A stretch of 47,401 bases of DNA from positions 1-47,401 of the forward strand of contig NZ_BONY01000072.1 of NCBI RefSeq assembly GCF_016862955.1, written 5' to 3'. How positions within the stretch are numbered: position 1 is the first letter of the stretch; each line of letters begins with the position of its first letter. Of this stretch, positions 17,917 through 27,023 are shown in pieces. The DNA comes from Rhizocola hellebori (GTDB lineage: Bacteria; Actinomycetota; Actinomycetes; Mycobacteriales; Micromonosporaceae). Under the pieces are notes generated by a model. It ran no database searches. It worked only from the letters and a program-made list of their open reading frames with translations, and was not told the origin of the DNA. Both the position numbers and the translations under genes were made by a program.

Positions 17917-18470
17917 TGATTCCCTCGGTCTTTCCGGACTGGTCGCCCTATCCCGACCTGGAATCGGCCGCCCGAGCCTATTTGCGCGATCCCGAGGTGG
18001 CGCTGGACGTTCTGAGTGGCGTGCTGGCGGGCTCGCAGGTGCTGGGCTTCACCCTGGAGCGCTTCGTCAACGAGCACAACGGGGTGTGGCAGGAGGTTGT
18101 CGTCTGCGATGGATCCCGTCTGTTGCTTTGGCACGGCGAGGATGTGGGCCCCGGCGACGGGCCTTCCGGTTCGATGGTGTCCTCGCTGCGCGTTGTGCCA
18201 CTTTCGGTGGTCATCGAGGTGGGTTGCCGCCGAAGGCTCACCCGCACCGCCAGCAATCAGTTGCGAGTAGACAGTGTCGACGTGTACCTGCTGCTCAGTT
18301 CCCTTGACGAATCCGGCAACGGTCATCCCGGCGACGACCACCGCGCCCACATCCGCCAGGACGCGCTGCGCTTCGGCAAAACCCTGGAAGACGGCGGCCC
18401 CGGCCAGATCAGCCGGCTCGAAGAATTCGCTTCGCTGGTCGCCTCGCTAGCCGGACGCCCGTTACTTTAA
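17916..18470 (+). CDS. Conserved protein of unknown function next to trmI
   Basis: A 184-residue soluble protein with no recognised catalytic motif. It begins with an acidic/aromatic stretch (FPDWSPYPDLESAARAYL), has a beta-rich centre (VVVCDGSRLLLWHGED and VVPLSVVIEVGCRRRL), and a helical end (ISRLEEFASLVASLAG). The start is ATG 17916 (or GTG 17913 just before it), eight bases after AGGGGAG, and overlaps the trmI stop by one base, so it is translationally coupled to trmI. Position between trmI and mpa suggests a conserved actinobacterial gene. I did not assign a function. Confidence 0.85.
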
Positions 18471-18772
18471 GCGCGCGTCGATATCTCCACCCGGACTTGA
18501 GCGCGCTCTTCTTCACTGAGCTGATGAGAGTCCTGCTCGCGGTGGAGGTGGATGCACTCCCCGGGGCACTCGACGGCCGCGTCGATGACTTCGAGCCGCA
18601 AATGGGCAGGCACCTCGACCAATGCACCCGCCGCGAGCTGCATTTCGCCGGTTTCGTTCTTCACGTAGGCAAGCCCGTCCACGTCGAACTCGAAAACCTC
18701 GGGGGCGTATTGCACGCACAGCCCGTCACCAGTGCACAGGTCCTGATCCACGCGGACACGAAGTTCGGTCAC
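18467..18772 (-). CDS. Small [3Fe-4S]-type ferredoxin with Asp in the cluster motif
   Basis: A 101-residue acidic ferredoxin. Cys13-x2-Asp16-x2-Cys19 and a distant Cys69-Pro form the CxxXxxC...CP pattern of single-cluster actinobacterial ferredoxins. The usual second cysteine is replaced by Asp16, and Cys73 is an extra cysteine. Such proteins carry a [3Fe-4S] or Asp-ligated [4Fe-4S] cluster and deliver electrons to P450s or other oxidoreductases; no such partner is in the window. The frame extends to a GTG at 18808, but GTG 18772 (VTELRVRVDQD) gives the normal N-terminus and has TACTGT six bases upstream. It overlaps the preceding plus-strand gene by four bases tail-to-tail and diverges from mpa. 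Confidence 0.88.
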   Translation of the reverse strand: MTELRVRVDQDLCTGDGLCVQYAPEVFEFDVDGLAYVKNETGEMQLAAGALVEVPAHLRLEVIDAAVECPGECIHLHREQDSHQLSEEERAQVRVEISTRA

Positions 18773-18778
18773 TCCACG

Positions 18779-18784
18779 ACAGTA
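18779..18784 (-). promoter_or_regulatory. -10 box of ferredoxin gene (leaderless)
   Basis: On the minus strand TACTGT, then CGTGGA, then GTG 18772. Transcription would begin at the start codon. Confidence 0.5.
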
Positions 18785-18823
18785 CCGTGGCCAGGTTGTT
18801 GCACTCACGGGGTGTCGGGAGGG

Positions 18824-18851
18824 TTACCTGAGGGCCAAGAGCAGCTAGTGT
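18824..18851 (+). promoter_or_regulatory. Candidate mpa promoter
   Basis: TTACCT (18824-18829), 16 bp, TAGTGT (18846-18851). This would give a leader of about 65 bases before GTG 18922, consistent with the good ribosome binding site GGGGAGGTGG there. The -35 is only a partial match. Confidence 0.35.
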
Positions 18852-18921
18852 TAAGAGCAGCCTGACGCGGGGTCCAACAAGGCAGGACTCAGCGCAGGAA
18901 AAGCCCCCGGGGAGGTGGGAC

Positions 18922-20688
18922 GTGGCACGCAGCGATGACGCGGATGCGCGCGCAGCACGGTGGGAGAAAGAAGCCAACGATCTCTCCACGCAGGTCGCGT
19001 TCCTGCAGGAGGAGCTCGCCCTGTTGCGGCGCAAGCTCAGTGAGAGTCCGCGGCATGTTCGTCAGCTGGAGGAGCGGCTCGCCGCGACTCAGGCACAGCT
19101 GGCGCGGCTGACCGACAACAACGAGAGACTGGTCGCCACGCTCAAAGAAGCGCGCGCCCAGATCGTCACCCTCAAGGAGGAGATCGACCGCCTGGCACAG
19201 CCGCCAAGCGGTTACGGTGTCTTCCTCGCCCGTCACGATGACGGCACGGTGGATGTCTTCACCGGCGGGCGCAAGCTCAGGGTGGCCGTGTCGCCCTCGA
19301 TCGAGGTCGAGCGGTTGCAGCGTGGGCAGGAGGTTCTGCTCAACGACGCACTCAACGTCGTCAACGCGTTCGGGTTCGAGCGGGTTGGCGAAGTGGTCGG
19401 CCTCAAGGAGATCCTTGAAGGCGGCGACCGCGCGCTGGTTATCTCGCACGCAGACGAGGAGCGCATCGTGTTCCTCGCCGACTCGCTCATCGAATCGCAG
19501 CTGCGGTCCGGTGACTCGCTCATGATCGAGCCGCGTTCGTCCTATGCGTATGAGCGCATCCCCAAGAGCGAGGTCGAGGAGCTGGTGCTGGAGGAGGTTC
19601 CCGACGTCGGTTACCACGACATCGGCGGCCTGACCAACCAGATCGAGCAGATCCGCGATGCGGTGGAGTTGCCCTTCCTGCACGCAGACCTGTTCCGCGA
19701 GCACCACCTGCGGCCGCCCAAGGGCGTTCTGCTCTACGGGCCTCCCGGCTGCGGAAAGACCATGATCGCGAAGGCGGTGGCCAACTCGCTGGCCAAGAAG
19801 ATCGCCGAGAGCCGTGGCCAGGACAAGCACACCAGCTTCTTCCTGAACATCAAGGGCCCTGAGCTGCTCAACAAATACGTCGGCGAGACCGAGCGGCACA
19901 TCCGGCTCATCTTCCAGCGCGCCCGGGAGAAGGCCTCCGAGGGCACGCCGGTCATCGTGTTCTTTGACGAGATGGACTCGGTCTTCCGCACCCGCGGCTC
20001 CGGCGTCTCGTCCGATGTGGAGAACACGATCGTTCCCCAGCTGCTCAGCGAGATCGATGGTGTGGAAGGTCTCGAGAACGTCATCGTCATCGGTGCCTCC
20101 AACCGTGAAGACATGATTGACCCGGCCATCCTGCGCCCGGGTCGCCTCGACGTCAAAATCAAGATTGAGCGGCCCGATGCTGAAGCCGCCAAGGACATCT
20201 TCAGCAAATACATCCTCACCAATCTGCCGCTCAGCGCCGACGACATCGCCGAGCACGGAGGCTCCGCGGAGGCCTGCGTTCACGCGATGATCAACGCGGT
20301 GGTGCTGCGGATGTACTCCGAGACCGAGGAGAACAGGTTCCTCGAAGTCACCTACGCCAATGGTGACAAGGAAGTGCTGTACTTCAAGGACTTCAACTCG
20401 GGCGCGATGATTCAGAACATCGTCGACCGCGGCAAGAAGATGGCCATCAAGGAATTCCTCTCCTCGGGCAAGAAGGGTTTGCGCCTGCAGCACCTGCTGG
20501 ACGCGTGCCTCGACGAGTTCCGGGAGAACGAGGACCTGCCCAACACCACCAACCCCGACGACTGGGCCCGCATCTCCGGCAAGAAGGGCGAGCGCATCGT
20601 CTACATCCGCACCCTGGTCTCAGGCGGCAAGGGGACGGAATCAGGTCGCTCTATAGATACGGTTACCAATACCGGGCAATACCTGTAA
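18922..20688 (+). CDS. mpa: Proteasome-activating AAA+ ATPase Mpa/ARC
   Basis: A 588-residue ring ATPase that recognises pupylated proteins, unfolds them and feeds them to the 20S core. Residues about 10-75 are a coiled coil (binding site for Pup), followed by OB-fold domains (80-235). The AAA domain has Walker A GPPGCGKT (273-280), Walker B FFDEMD (347-352) and the arginine-rich [11 protein letters not shown] segment. The last residues are GQYL, the tail that docks between PrcA subunits. The GTG start is preceded by GGGGAGG. It is followed by a hairpin and then by dop with its own promoter, so mpa may be a single-gene transcript. Confidence 0.97.
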   Translation: MARSDDADARAARWEKEANDLSTQVAFLQEELALLRRKLSESPRHVRQLEERLAATQAQLARLTDNNERLVATLKEARAQIVTLKEEIDRLAQPPSGYGVFLARHDDGTVDVFTGGRKLRVAVSPSIEVERLQRGQEVLLNDALNVVNAFGFERVGEVVGLKEILEGGDRALVISHADEERIVFLADSLIESQLRSGDSLMIEPRSSYAYERIPKSEVEELVLEEVPDVGYHDIGGLTNQIEQIRDAVELPFLHADLFREHHLRPPKGVLLYGPPGCGKTMIAKAVANSLAKKIAESRGQDKHTSFFLNIKGPELLNKYVGETERHIRLIFQRAREKASEGTPVIVFFDEMDSVFRTRGSGVSSDVENTIVPQLLSEIDGVEGLENVIVIGASNREDMIDPAILRPGRLDVKIKIERPDAEAAKDIFSKYILTNLPLSADDIAEHGGSAEACVHAMINAVVLRMYSETEENRFLEVTYANGDKEVLYFKDFNSGAMIQNIVDRGKKMAIKEFLSSGKKGLRLQHLLDACLDEFRENEDLPNTTNPDDWARISGKKGERIVYIRTLVSGGKGTESGRSIDTVTNTGQYL

Positions 20689-20702
20689 AAGCAGGCGTCC
20701 AG

Positions 20703-20732
20703 GCGGGGCGGTGCCGCAAGGCGCCGCCCCGC
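20703..20732 (+). terminator. GNRA-capped hairpin between mpa and dop
   Basis: A 13-bp stem (20703-20715 with 20720-20732, one G-U pair) closed by a GCAA tetraloop, starting 14 bases after the mpa stop. The stem is followed by TCTCTATG rather than a pure T-run. It probably ends or attenuates mpa transcription. Confidence 0.6.
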
Positions 20733-20744
20733 TCTCTATGCGGA

Positions 20745-20750
20745 TAGGCT
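20745..20750 (+). promoter_or_regulatory. -10 box of dop (leaderless)
   Basis: TAGGCT, then GATGGC, then the dop ATG at 20757. There is no Shine-Dalgarno, so dop is predicted to be read from a leaderless message independent of mpa. Confidence 0.5.
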
Positions 20751-20756
20751 GATGGC

Positions 20757-22271
20757 ATGAGTGTTCGGCGCATTATGGGAACAGAGGTCGAGTACGGCAT
20801 CTCCGTGCCCGGCCAGCCCGGGGCCAACCCTATGGTGACCTCATCACAGGTGGTCAACGCTTACGGGGCCCGTCCCGAACTGACCCGCGGCGGCCGGGCG
20901 CGATGGGACTACGAAGAGGAGTCGCCGCTGCGCGACGCGCGCGGCTTCACCTACACCGGCACCGCCTACGACCCGGCGGAGGCGCTGGCCGACGAGGATC
21001 TGGGCCTGGCCAACGTGATACTGACCAACGGCGCCCGGCTCTACGTCGATCACGCCCACCCCGAATACTCCACGCCCGAGGTGACCAATCCCTTGGACCT
21101 TGTGCTGTGGGACAAGGCGGGGGAGCGGGTGATGGCCGAGGGCGCCCGGCGCGCCGCCACCATCCCGGGCAGCCACCCGATCCACCTCTACAAGCACAAC
21201 ACCGACAACAAAGGCTCCTCGTTCGGCGCCCACGAGAACTACCTCATGCGCCGGCAGACGCCGTTCGCCGATATCGTCACCTACCTCACCCCGTTCTTCG
21301 TGACCCGCCAGATCGTTTGCGGCGCGGGACGAGTCGGGATTGGACAGGACGGCAGCCAGGCCGGCTATCAGATCTCCCAGCGCGCCGACTTCTTCGAGGT
21401 CGAGGTGGGCCTGGAGACCACGCTGAAGCGGCCCATCATCAACACGCGTGACGAGCCCCATTCCGACGCCGACAAATACCGGCGGCTGCACGTCATCATC
21501 GGAGATGCCAACCTTTCCGAGATCTCGACCTATCTGAAACTTGGCACAACCGCGTTGATCCTCACCATGATTGAGGAGAAGGCGCTCGGCACCGACCTCG
21601 GCATCGCCGACCCGGTCGCCGAGCTGCGCTCGGTCAGCCACGACCCGTCGCTGAAACACCTGATGCGCCTTCGCGACGGGCGCCGCCTCACCGCGCTGGA
21701 CGTGCAGTGGGCCTATTACGAGCGGGTCAAGTCCTTTGTGGACGATCGCACCGGGTCCGACACCGACGAGATGACCCGCGACGTGTTGCAGCGCTGGGAA
21801 AGCGTGTTGGAGCGGCTGGGCCGCGACCCGATGCTGTGCTCGCAGGAGCTCGACTGGGTGGCCAAGCTTCGCCTTCTCGAGGGCTACCGCGAGCGCGAAA
21901 ACCTCGGCTGGGCCTCCTCCAAACTCCAGCTCGTCGACCTGCAATACGCCGATGTGCGCGAGGAAAAGGGGCTCTACCACCGGCTCGTGGCCCGCGGCGC
22001 GATGAAGACCATGCTCGACCCGCAGCGGGTCGAGCTCGCCATGGTCGAGCCGCCCGACGACACGCGCGCCTACTTCCGCGGGCGCTGCCTGGCCAAGTAT
22101 GCCTCCGAGGTGGTTGCGGCCAGCTGGGATTCGGTCATCTTCGATGTGGGTCGCGAGGCACTGGTTCGGGTACCCATGATGGAACCGGAAAAGGGCACCA
22201 AGAAACATGTTGGCGCGCTGTTCGATCGCTGCCCGAGCGCTAAGGACCTTCTGGAAATCATCACCAGCTGA
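20757..22271 (+). CDS. dop: Pup deamidase/depupylase Dop
   Basis: A 504-residue enzyme of the carboxylate-amine/glutamine-synthetase-like fold. It converts the C-terminal Gln of Pup to Glu and also removes Pup from substrates. It starts [20 protein letters not shown], with the nucleotide-site Glu in GTEVEYG. The insertion at about 38-80 (between [10 protein letters not shown] and DPAEAL) is the Dop-specific loop absent from PafA. The catalytic Asp98 lies in [14 protein letters not shown]. Further shared motifs are HKHNTDNKG-like ([19 protein letters not shown]) and [22 protein letters not shown]. Its product is needed here because Pup ends in Gln. The gene is followed by pup after 71 bases. 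Confidence 0.97.
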   Translation: MSVRRIMGTEVEYGISVPGQPGANPMVTSSQVVNAYGARPELTRGGRARWDYEEESPLRDARGFTYTGTAYDPAEALADEDLGLANVILTNGARLYVDHAHPEYSTPEVTNPLDLVLWDKAGERVMAEGARRAATIPGSHPIHLYKHNTDNKGSSFGAHENYLMRRQTPFADIVTYLTPFFVTRQIVCGAGRVGIGQDGSQAGYQISQRADFFEVEVGLETTLKRPIINTRDEPHSDADKYRRLHVIIGDANLSEISTYLKLGTTALILTMIEEKALGTDLGIADPVAELRSVSHDPSLKHLMRLRDGRRLTALDVQWAYYERVKSFVDDRTGSDTDEMTRDVLQRWESVLERLGRDPMLCSQELDWVAKLRLLEGYRERENLGWASSKLQLVDLQYADVREEKGLYHRLVARGAMKTMLDPQRVELAMVEPPDDTRAYFRGRCLAKYASEVVAASWDSVIFDVGREALVRVPMMEPEKGTKKHVGALFDRCPSAKDLLEIITS

Positions 22272-22308
22272 TCCTCTAGCGGTGATCGCTTTCATGACAC
22301 CAGCGCGC

Positions 22309-22314
22309 TACGTT
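22309..22314 (+). promoter_or_regulatory. Candidate -10 upstream of pup
   Basis: TACGTT lies 28 bases before the pup ATG. The -35 region is not convincing, and pup may instead be read through from dop. Confidence 0.25.
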
Positions 22315-22342
22315 TAACGCATTCGAAAGTAGGAGGCACCCG

Positions 22343-22555
22343 ATGGCCACACAAGACGGTGGGCAGTCGCAGTCAGGCAAATCGCGGCGTGAAGATGAGG
22401 TCGATGAGGTAGCGCCCGAGGTCAATCCCGAGGTCGCCGAGCGGGTCGAGCAGATCGGCGAAGACGTCGATGACCTCCTCGACGAGATCGACGCCGTACT
22501 CGAGGAAAACGCCGAAGAATTTGTCCGGGGGTATGTCCAGAAAGGCGGGCAATAA
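22343..22555 (+). CDS. pup: Prokaryotic ubiquitin-like protein Pup
   Basis: A 70-residue intrinsically disordered tag, rich in Glu and Asp. The Gln/Ser-rich start is followed by a helix-forming segment (VAERVEQIGEDVDDLLDEIDAV in pieces) that binds the Mpa coiled coil. The end, FVRGYVQKGGQ, terminates in Gly-Gly-Gln, so Dop must deamidate it before PafA can ligate it to lysines. Lys13 and Lys67 are the only lysines. The AGGAGG ribosome binding site is six bases before ATG 22343. It lies between dop and prcB, the conserved position. Confidence 0.98.
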   Translation: MATQDGGQSQSGKSRREDEVDEVAPEVNPEVAERVEQIGEDVDDLLDEIDAVLEENAEEFVRGYVQKGGQ

Positions 22556-22649
22556 GTATATTTGTCCGATTTTTGCGACGCGATAGCCAGCTCAAGCGGC
22601 GTTCGACGCTGACTCGAGCGGAACTGCGGCGCACCGGGACCCGAGCGCG

Positions 22650-22677
22650 TTGAACATGACCACCCATTCGGTAATGT
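22650..22677 (+). promoter_or_regulatory. Probable prcBA promoter
   Basis: TTGAAC (22650-22655), 16 bp, TAATGT (22672-22677). This predicts a leader of about 35 bases before GTG 22720, which contains the AAGGAG ribosome binding site. The preceding stretch from 22556 holds no recognisable gene or clear terminator. Confidence 0.5.
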
Positions 22678-22719
22678 TCGTGGAACCAGTAATGCGATCA
22701 CCTACCTGAAGGAGACCTC

Positions 22720-23556
22720 GTGTCAGCGGGTTTTAATTCATCCGGGCGTCTACCGGCTGCTTTCACCACGCCGGGCATGTCTTCCTTCACGGAGTTCTTG
22801 AGCCAAGCCGCACCAGAGCTGTTGCCGGGCAGGCGGACGTTGCCGGCCGGCACCCACGACATTGCTCCACATGCGACCACCATCGTCTCGCTGACGTTCA
22901 GCGGTGGCGTGGTGATGGCCGGCGACAGGCGCGCCACGATGGGCAATCTGATCGCCAGCCGTGACATCGAGAAGGTGCATCCGGCCGATCCCTATTCGCT
23001 GGTGGGCATCGCGGGCACGGCCGGGGTGGGGCTGGAGCTGATGCGACTGTTCCAAGTGGAGCTGCAGCACTACGAGAAGATCGAAGGCGCCATGCTGTCG
23101 CTGGACGGCAAGGCGAACAGGCTCGCGACAATGATTCGCAACAACCTGGGTGCCGCGATGCAGGGGCTCGCGGTGATCCCGCTGTTCGCCGGGTTCGATC
23201 TCGACGCGTCCGACCCGGCGAAGGCTGGGCGCATCTTCAGTTTCGATGTGGCGGGCGGGCTGTACGAGGAGCACGGCTACGACGCGATCGGTTCGGGTTC
23301 GCTGTTTGCCAAGTCGGCGCTGAAGAAGACGTACCGGCCCGGCCTTGACGCGCAGGCGGCGGCGAACCTGGCGGTGGCGGCGCTGTACGACGCGGCCGAT
23401 GACGACACCGCGACCGGTGGCCCGGACGTGATCCGCAAGATTTTCCCGGTGGTGATGACAGCCACCGCGGAGGGAACCAACCGGCTCAGCGACGCGGAAA
23501 CGGGCGCGATGGCTGAAGCCGTTCTCGCAGAGCGCCGCAACGAGCCCACTGTCTAA
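22720..23556 (+). CDS. prcB: 20S proteasome beta subunit PrcB
   Basis: A 278-residue catalytic subunit of the 20S core. A propeptide of 52 residues precedes the nucleophile Thr53 in [10 protein letters not shown]; autocleavage exposes this threonine. Lys and Asp residues of the active site lie in [15 protein letters not shown] and in IEKVHP, and [13 protein letters not shown] and [14 protein letters not shown] match actinobacterial PrcB. The residue just before the nucleophile is Ala, whereas Gly is common at this position. GTG 22720 has AAGGAG eight bases upstream. prcA follows after 15 bases, so the two form an operon. Confidence 0.97.
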   Translation: MSAGFNSSGRLPAAFTTPGMSSFTEFLSQAAPELLPGRRTLPAGTHDIAPHATTIVSLTFSGGVVMAGDRRATMGNLIASRDIEKVHPADPYSLVGIAGTAGVGLELMRLFQVELQHYEKIEGAMLSLDGKANRLATMIRNNLGAAMQGLAVIPLFAGFDLDASDPAKAGRIFSFDVAGGLYEEHGYDAIGSGSLFAKSALKKTYRPGLDAQAAANLAVAALYDAADDDTATGGPDVIRKIFPVVMTATAEGTNRLSDAETGAMAEAVLAERRNEPTV

Positions 23557-23571
23557 AGGAGACCTACCGCC

Positions 23572-24405
23572 GTGGCTATGCAGTTCTACGCCTCCCCTGA
23601 GCAGATCATGCGGGACCGCTCGGAGTATGCCCGCAAGGGCATCGCTCGCGGCCGCAGTGTGGTGGTGCTGACCTACGCCGGGGGTGTGCTGTTCGTGGCG
23701 GAGAACATCTCCACCACGCTGCACAAGGTGAGCGAGATCTACGACCGGATAGGGTTCGCCGCGGTGGGCCGCTACAACGAGTTCGAGAATCTTCGATCGG
23801 CCGGGGTTCGCATGGCCGATCTGCGGGGTTACTCCTACGATCGCCGCGATGTGACGGGGCGGGCGCTGGCCAGCGCCTATGCGCAGACGCTCGGCTCGAT
23901 TTTCAGCGAGCAGGGCAAGCCCTACGAGGTGGAGATCTGTGTGGCCGAGGTGGGTGCCACCGCGGCCAAGGACGAGCTCTACCGGTTGACCTACGACGGC
24001 TCGGTACAGGACGAGCCGGGTTTCATGGCGATGGGTGGCCAGGCCGAGGCGATCGGTAACGTGCTGCGTGCCGAGCACAGCGAGTCGCACTCGTTCGAGG
24101 ATGCGTTGAAGCTCGCGGTGAAGGCGCTGGCGAGTGTGGGCGGCGAGGGTGGCAATTCGCGCAACATCGCCGCGGAGCAGCTCGAGGTGGCGGTGCTTGA
24201 CCGCGCGCGGAAGGGCCGCACGTTCCGGCGGGTGTTGGGGCCGGCGTTGGCCACGTTGTTGCCGGCCAAGGCGGCGGCCGCTCCTGCGGAGCCAGCCAAG
24301 CCGGCCGGGGCAAGCGAGGAGGCCGCCAATGGTGCCGCCGCCAACGGCGACCCCGGCACGACTCCGCCGAAGACCAACGGCAAGGGCAACGGCCCAGCCA
24401 AGTAG
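23572..24405 (+). CDS. prcA: 20S proteasome alpha subunit PrcA
   Basis: A 277-residue alpha subunit that forms the outer rings and gate of the 20S core. The N-terminal gate and H0 helix read [24 protein letters not shown], followed by [16 protein letters not shown]. The core ends near residue 230. The remaining 45 residues ([13 protein letters not shown]...) are a low-complexity Ala/Pro/Asn/Lys tail, common in actinobacterial PrcA and probably disordered. It lacks the catalytic Thr, as expected. GTG 23572 is ten bases after AAAGGAG; an ATG two codons later is an alternative. It is the last gene before a strong terminator. Confidence 0.97.
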   Translation: MAMQFYASPEQIMRDRSEYARKGIARGRSVVVLTYAGGVLFVAENISTTLHKVSEIYDRIGFAAVGRYNEFENLRSAGVRMADLRGYSYDRRDVTGRALASAYAQTLGSIFSEQGKPYEVEICVAEVGATAAKDELYRLTYDGSVQDEPGFMAMGGQAEAIGNVLRAEHSESHSFEDALKLAVKALASVGGEGGNSRNIAAEQLEVAVLDRARKGRTFRRVLGPALATLLPAKAAAAPAEPAKPAGASEEAANGAAANGDPGTTPPKTNGKGNGPAK

Positions 24406-24419
24406 CACACAGGCAAAGT

Positions 24420-24451
24420 AAAGGCGGTGGGCATGAAGCCCACCGCCTTTT
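24420..24451. terminator. Bidirectional rho-independent terminator
   Basis: A perfect 13-bp stem (24420-24432 with 24438-24450), a five-base loop, and TTTT after the stem on the plus strand. It sits between the convergent prcA and glycosyltransferase genes and separates the proteasome block from the glycan island. Confidence 0.85.
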
Positions 24452-24474
24452 GAGTTGCTTGCAGACCCGGGGGG

Positions 24475-25695
24475 TCAGACGCCCAGGAGGGCCGAGTCGC
24501 TTTCCTCGGGAGTCTGGGTGTCGTGGCTGATCAGTCGGGCGCTCTTGCGCAGGGTCAGCAGGCTGGTGAACAGCCCGGCGCAGAGGATGACCACGCCGAC
24601 GGCGATCGAGGTGGCGCTAGGAAGCACCAGGCGGATCGTGCCGTGCGGGTCGAGCGTGCCGAAGTCGGCCGAGCCCCAGGCGCTCAGCGCGCCGATGGTG
24701 CCGATGAGGCCGAGCAGGACCAGCGCCAGGCCGATGGCCGCGCAGACCTCCAGCCGGAGCCACTTGGTCCAGCTGATGAGCCGCGATTCGTGAACTATGC
24801 CTTCGAACCGTCCATAGACTTCGGCGAATGCGCCGAACAGGACCAGCTGCGAACCGACCAGCAGGGCCAGGCAGCTGTACGCCAGCGCGTTGATGTCGAA
24901 GGTGACGTTGCCGATCGTGACCGGGCCGAGGGCCAGGGCGACCGTGGCGACCATGCCGATGGTGGCCAGCGCGATGCCGGGCTGGACCAGGGTGCGGCGC
25001 GGCGCGAACACGAGCAGGAAGCGCAGGTGACGCCAGCCGTCGCGCCAGGTGCGCAGGTGCGGCGCGCGGCTGCGGCCGTCGGGCTGAAGCGTGGTGGGAA
25101 CCTCGACGATGGAGTAACCGGCCAGCGAGGAGCGGACCACCAGCTCGGAGGCGAACTCCATGCCCGGCATGCACAGCCCGAGGTCGAGGATTCGCTGGCG
25201 GGAGAAGCCGCGCAGACCGCAGTGGAAGTCGCCGACGTTGCGCAGGCGGAACAGGTGACGGCCGATCCAGGACAGCACCGGGTTGCCCAGGTATCGGTGC
25301 AGCGGGGGCATGGCGCCGGGGGCGATTCCGCCCTTGAAGCGGTTACCCATGACGACGTCGTGACCTTCGCGCAGCTTCTCGATGAAGGGGCCGAGGTTGG
25401 AAAGGTCGTAGGAGTCGTCGGCGTCACCCATGATCACATAGCGGCCGCGGGCTGCGTCGATGCCGGCCATGAGCGCGCCACCGTAGCCGCGGATCGGCGC
25501 GTTCACCACCCGGGCGCCGTTCTCGATGGCGATGCTCTGCGAACCGTCGGTCGAGCCGTTGTCGCTGACCAGAACCTCACCCACGACGCCGAGCTCGGCG
25601 AGTGACTTGAGGGCCTTGGTGACGCAGACAGCAAGTGTCTCGGCTTCGTTCAGGCACGGCAGAACGACCGTGACCTCAATGTTGTTGTCTGCCAC
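24475..25695 (-). CDS. Family 2 glycosyltransferase with membrane domain (DPM-like)
   Basis: A 406-residue protein. Residues 1-225 are a GT-A glycosyltransferase: VTVVLPCLNEAET, VSDNGSTDGS, GYGGALMAGIDAARGRYVIMGDADDSYD with the DxD motif, and GDFHCGLRGFSR. The second half carries about four membrane helices. Such fusions usually transfer a sugar to polyprenyl phosphate, giving the donor used by GT-C membrane transferases on the outer face. That fits the three multi-pass proteins further along this island. The start is GTG 25695 with GAAGGGG upstream. The tail ends TPEESDSALLGV. Confidence 0.88.
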   Translation of the reverse strand: MADNNIEVTVVLPCLNEAETLAVCVTKALKSLAELGVVGEVLVSDNGSTDGSQSIAIENGARVVNAPIRGYGGALMAGIDAARGRYVIMGDADDSYDLSNLGPFIEKLREGHDVVMGNRFKGGIAPGAMPPLHRYLGNPVLSWIGRHLFRLRNVGDFHCGLRGFSRQRILDLGLCMPGMEFASELVVRSSLAGYSIVEVPTTLQPDGRSRAPHLRTWRDGWRHLRFLLVFAPRRTLVQPGIALATIGMVATVALALGPVTIGNVTFDINALAYSCLALLVGSQLVLFGAFAEVYGRFEGIVHESRLISWTKWLRLEVCAAIGLALVLLGLIGTIGALSAWGSADFGTLDPHGTIRLVLPSATSIAVGVVILCAGLFTSLLTLRKSARLISHDTQTPEESDSALLGV

Positions 25696-25784
25696 AGGCT
25701 GGCCCCTTCAAAATCAGCATGACTCGGGCCCGACCTTACCCTACGTGCAAGATGCGGGGCCACCAGGAGGTCTAGCCATCGGGC

Positions 25785-26837
25785 TTAGACCAATCGGCGG
25801 ACGAGCGACCAGTATGCCCCGGCAATCGCGTTGAGTGTGCCGACCACCGGCTGGGGCACGCGGATCTCCTTGAGCAGTGGCGTGTCCAATCTGGCGGTAA
25901 GCATGCGCATCCACACCCGGTCAGGCACGGTCTGCTCCCGCCTCACGACCCGGCGCCGCGCGATGATCGACTGGCGGTTCTGCCAGACGTCCTTCCAGGC
26001 GTTGACCTTGTCGCCGAACCAGCCCTGCTTGACCGACAGGGCGATCATGCAGAGCTCCAGCCCGATCAAGCCGGGGGCGAGGAGGAACAGTGCGCGTGGG
26101 CTCCAGAGAGTGGTGACGAAGATGATGCGGTTGCGTTCGGTCCGGAAGTATTTGCCCGGATGGGCTTGGAAGACGTACCTATGAACGATCGGGGCATCGG
26201 GCACACTGACGACGCGCAATCCGATCCGCCAGGTTCGAAGCGCCAGATCGGCGTCCTCGTAGCCCGCGAAGTAGTGATCGAAGAAGCCGCCCAAGCGTTC
26301 CCAATGCGCCCGGCTCATCACGATGCCAGCGCCCATGGCGCCGGCGGTGTTGGAAGGGCTCGTGCGCGTCTCCGGCTCACCCAGACCGCCCACCCAGCTC
26401 AGCCCGAGAACGTGGATCTGGTTGCCACGTGAGTTAAGCAACTCCGGATTTTCAGAAAGCCGCATGCTTGCCGCAGCGATACCGATATCCGGTGTCTGCA
26501 ATTCTTCGATCAGGCGGGCCAACGTGCTGGGTTCCACCACCGCGTCATCGCCGATGAACGCTATGTAATCGCCCGTAGCGAATTCAGCTCCAGCGTTACA
26601 GCCGCCCGCGAAGCCGGTGTTTCGGCCGGGGCGCACCAGTTTTACGCGGGGGTCACGGGACAGCTCGGTGGCGGCGTCGTCGACACCGCCGTTGTCCACC
26701 AGCACCACATCGACGTCAACCTTCTCCGAGGTCGTCAATGCGGTGACAGCGTGGCGAAGCCACGGCTCCGGCGTGTTGTAAGCGACTACGATGGCTGTCA
26801 CTCTTGGCAGGTCCGCTGACCAACCTTCGCTGGACAT
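25785..26837 (-). CDS. Family 2 glycosyltransferase, rhamnosyltransferase-like
   Basis: A 350-residue glycosyltransferase with VTAIVVAYNTPEPWL, VDVVLVDNGGVDD, GRNTGFAGGCNAGAEFATGDYIAFIGDDAVV and FAGYEDADLALRTWRIG. The GRNxGFaggxNxG pattern and the C-terminal ED motif are those of WbbL/RfbF-like rhamnosyl and related transferases. A hydrophobic stretch at about 240-265 could attach it to the membrane. The nearby rml genes make dTDP-rhamnose a plausible donor, but this is inferred from context. The start ATG 26837 has GAAGGGAG four bases upstream. Confidence 0.88.
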   Translation of the reverse strand: MSSEGWSADLPRVTAIVVAYNTPEPWLRHAVTALTTSEKVDVDVVLVDNGGVDDAATELSRDPRVKLVRPGRNTGFAGGCNAGAEFATGDYIAFIGDDAVVEPSTLARLIEELQTPDIGIAAASMRLSENPELLNSRGNQIHVLGLSWVGGLGEPETRTSPSNTAGAMGAGIVMSRAHWERLGGFFDHYFAGYEDADLALRTWRIGLRVVSVPDAPIVHRYVFQAHPGKYFRTERNRIIFVTTLWSPRALFLLAPGLIGLELCMIALSVKQGWFGDKVNAWKDVWQNRQSIIARRRVVRREQTVPDRVWMRMLTARLDTPLLKEIRVPQPVVGTLNAIAGAYWSLVRRLV

Positions 26838-26852
26838 GTCACTCCCTTCAAG

Positions 26853-26972
26853 TGATCATAAAACAGCTCGCGTGACGCCTGATTTGCCAGGCAGGAGCCC
26901 TGTGCGCGAACTAACCCCGGTTACCATACAGCGGCGTTACTTCGGAGCAAAACACATACACAGTTATGATCA
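26853..26972. repeat. 9-bp inverted repeats in an AT-richer intergenic region
   Basis: TGATCATAA (26853-26861) and TTATGATCA (26964-26972) are exact complements about 100 bases apart, in the 186-base gap between the glycosyltransferase and the next membrane gene. The gap is less GC-rich than its surroundings and holds no gene. The repeats could be regulator sites for the promoter that drives the glycosyltransferases. Confidence 0.35.
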
Positions 26973-27023
26973 AACGAAGTCCGCGCAGGGAAGAGATTGA
27001 GCGATGCGCCGGAAGTAATGCGG

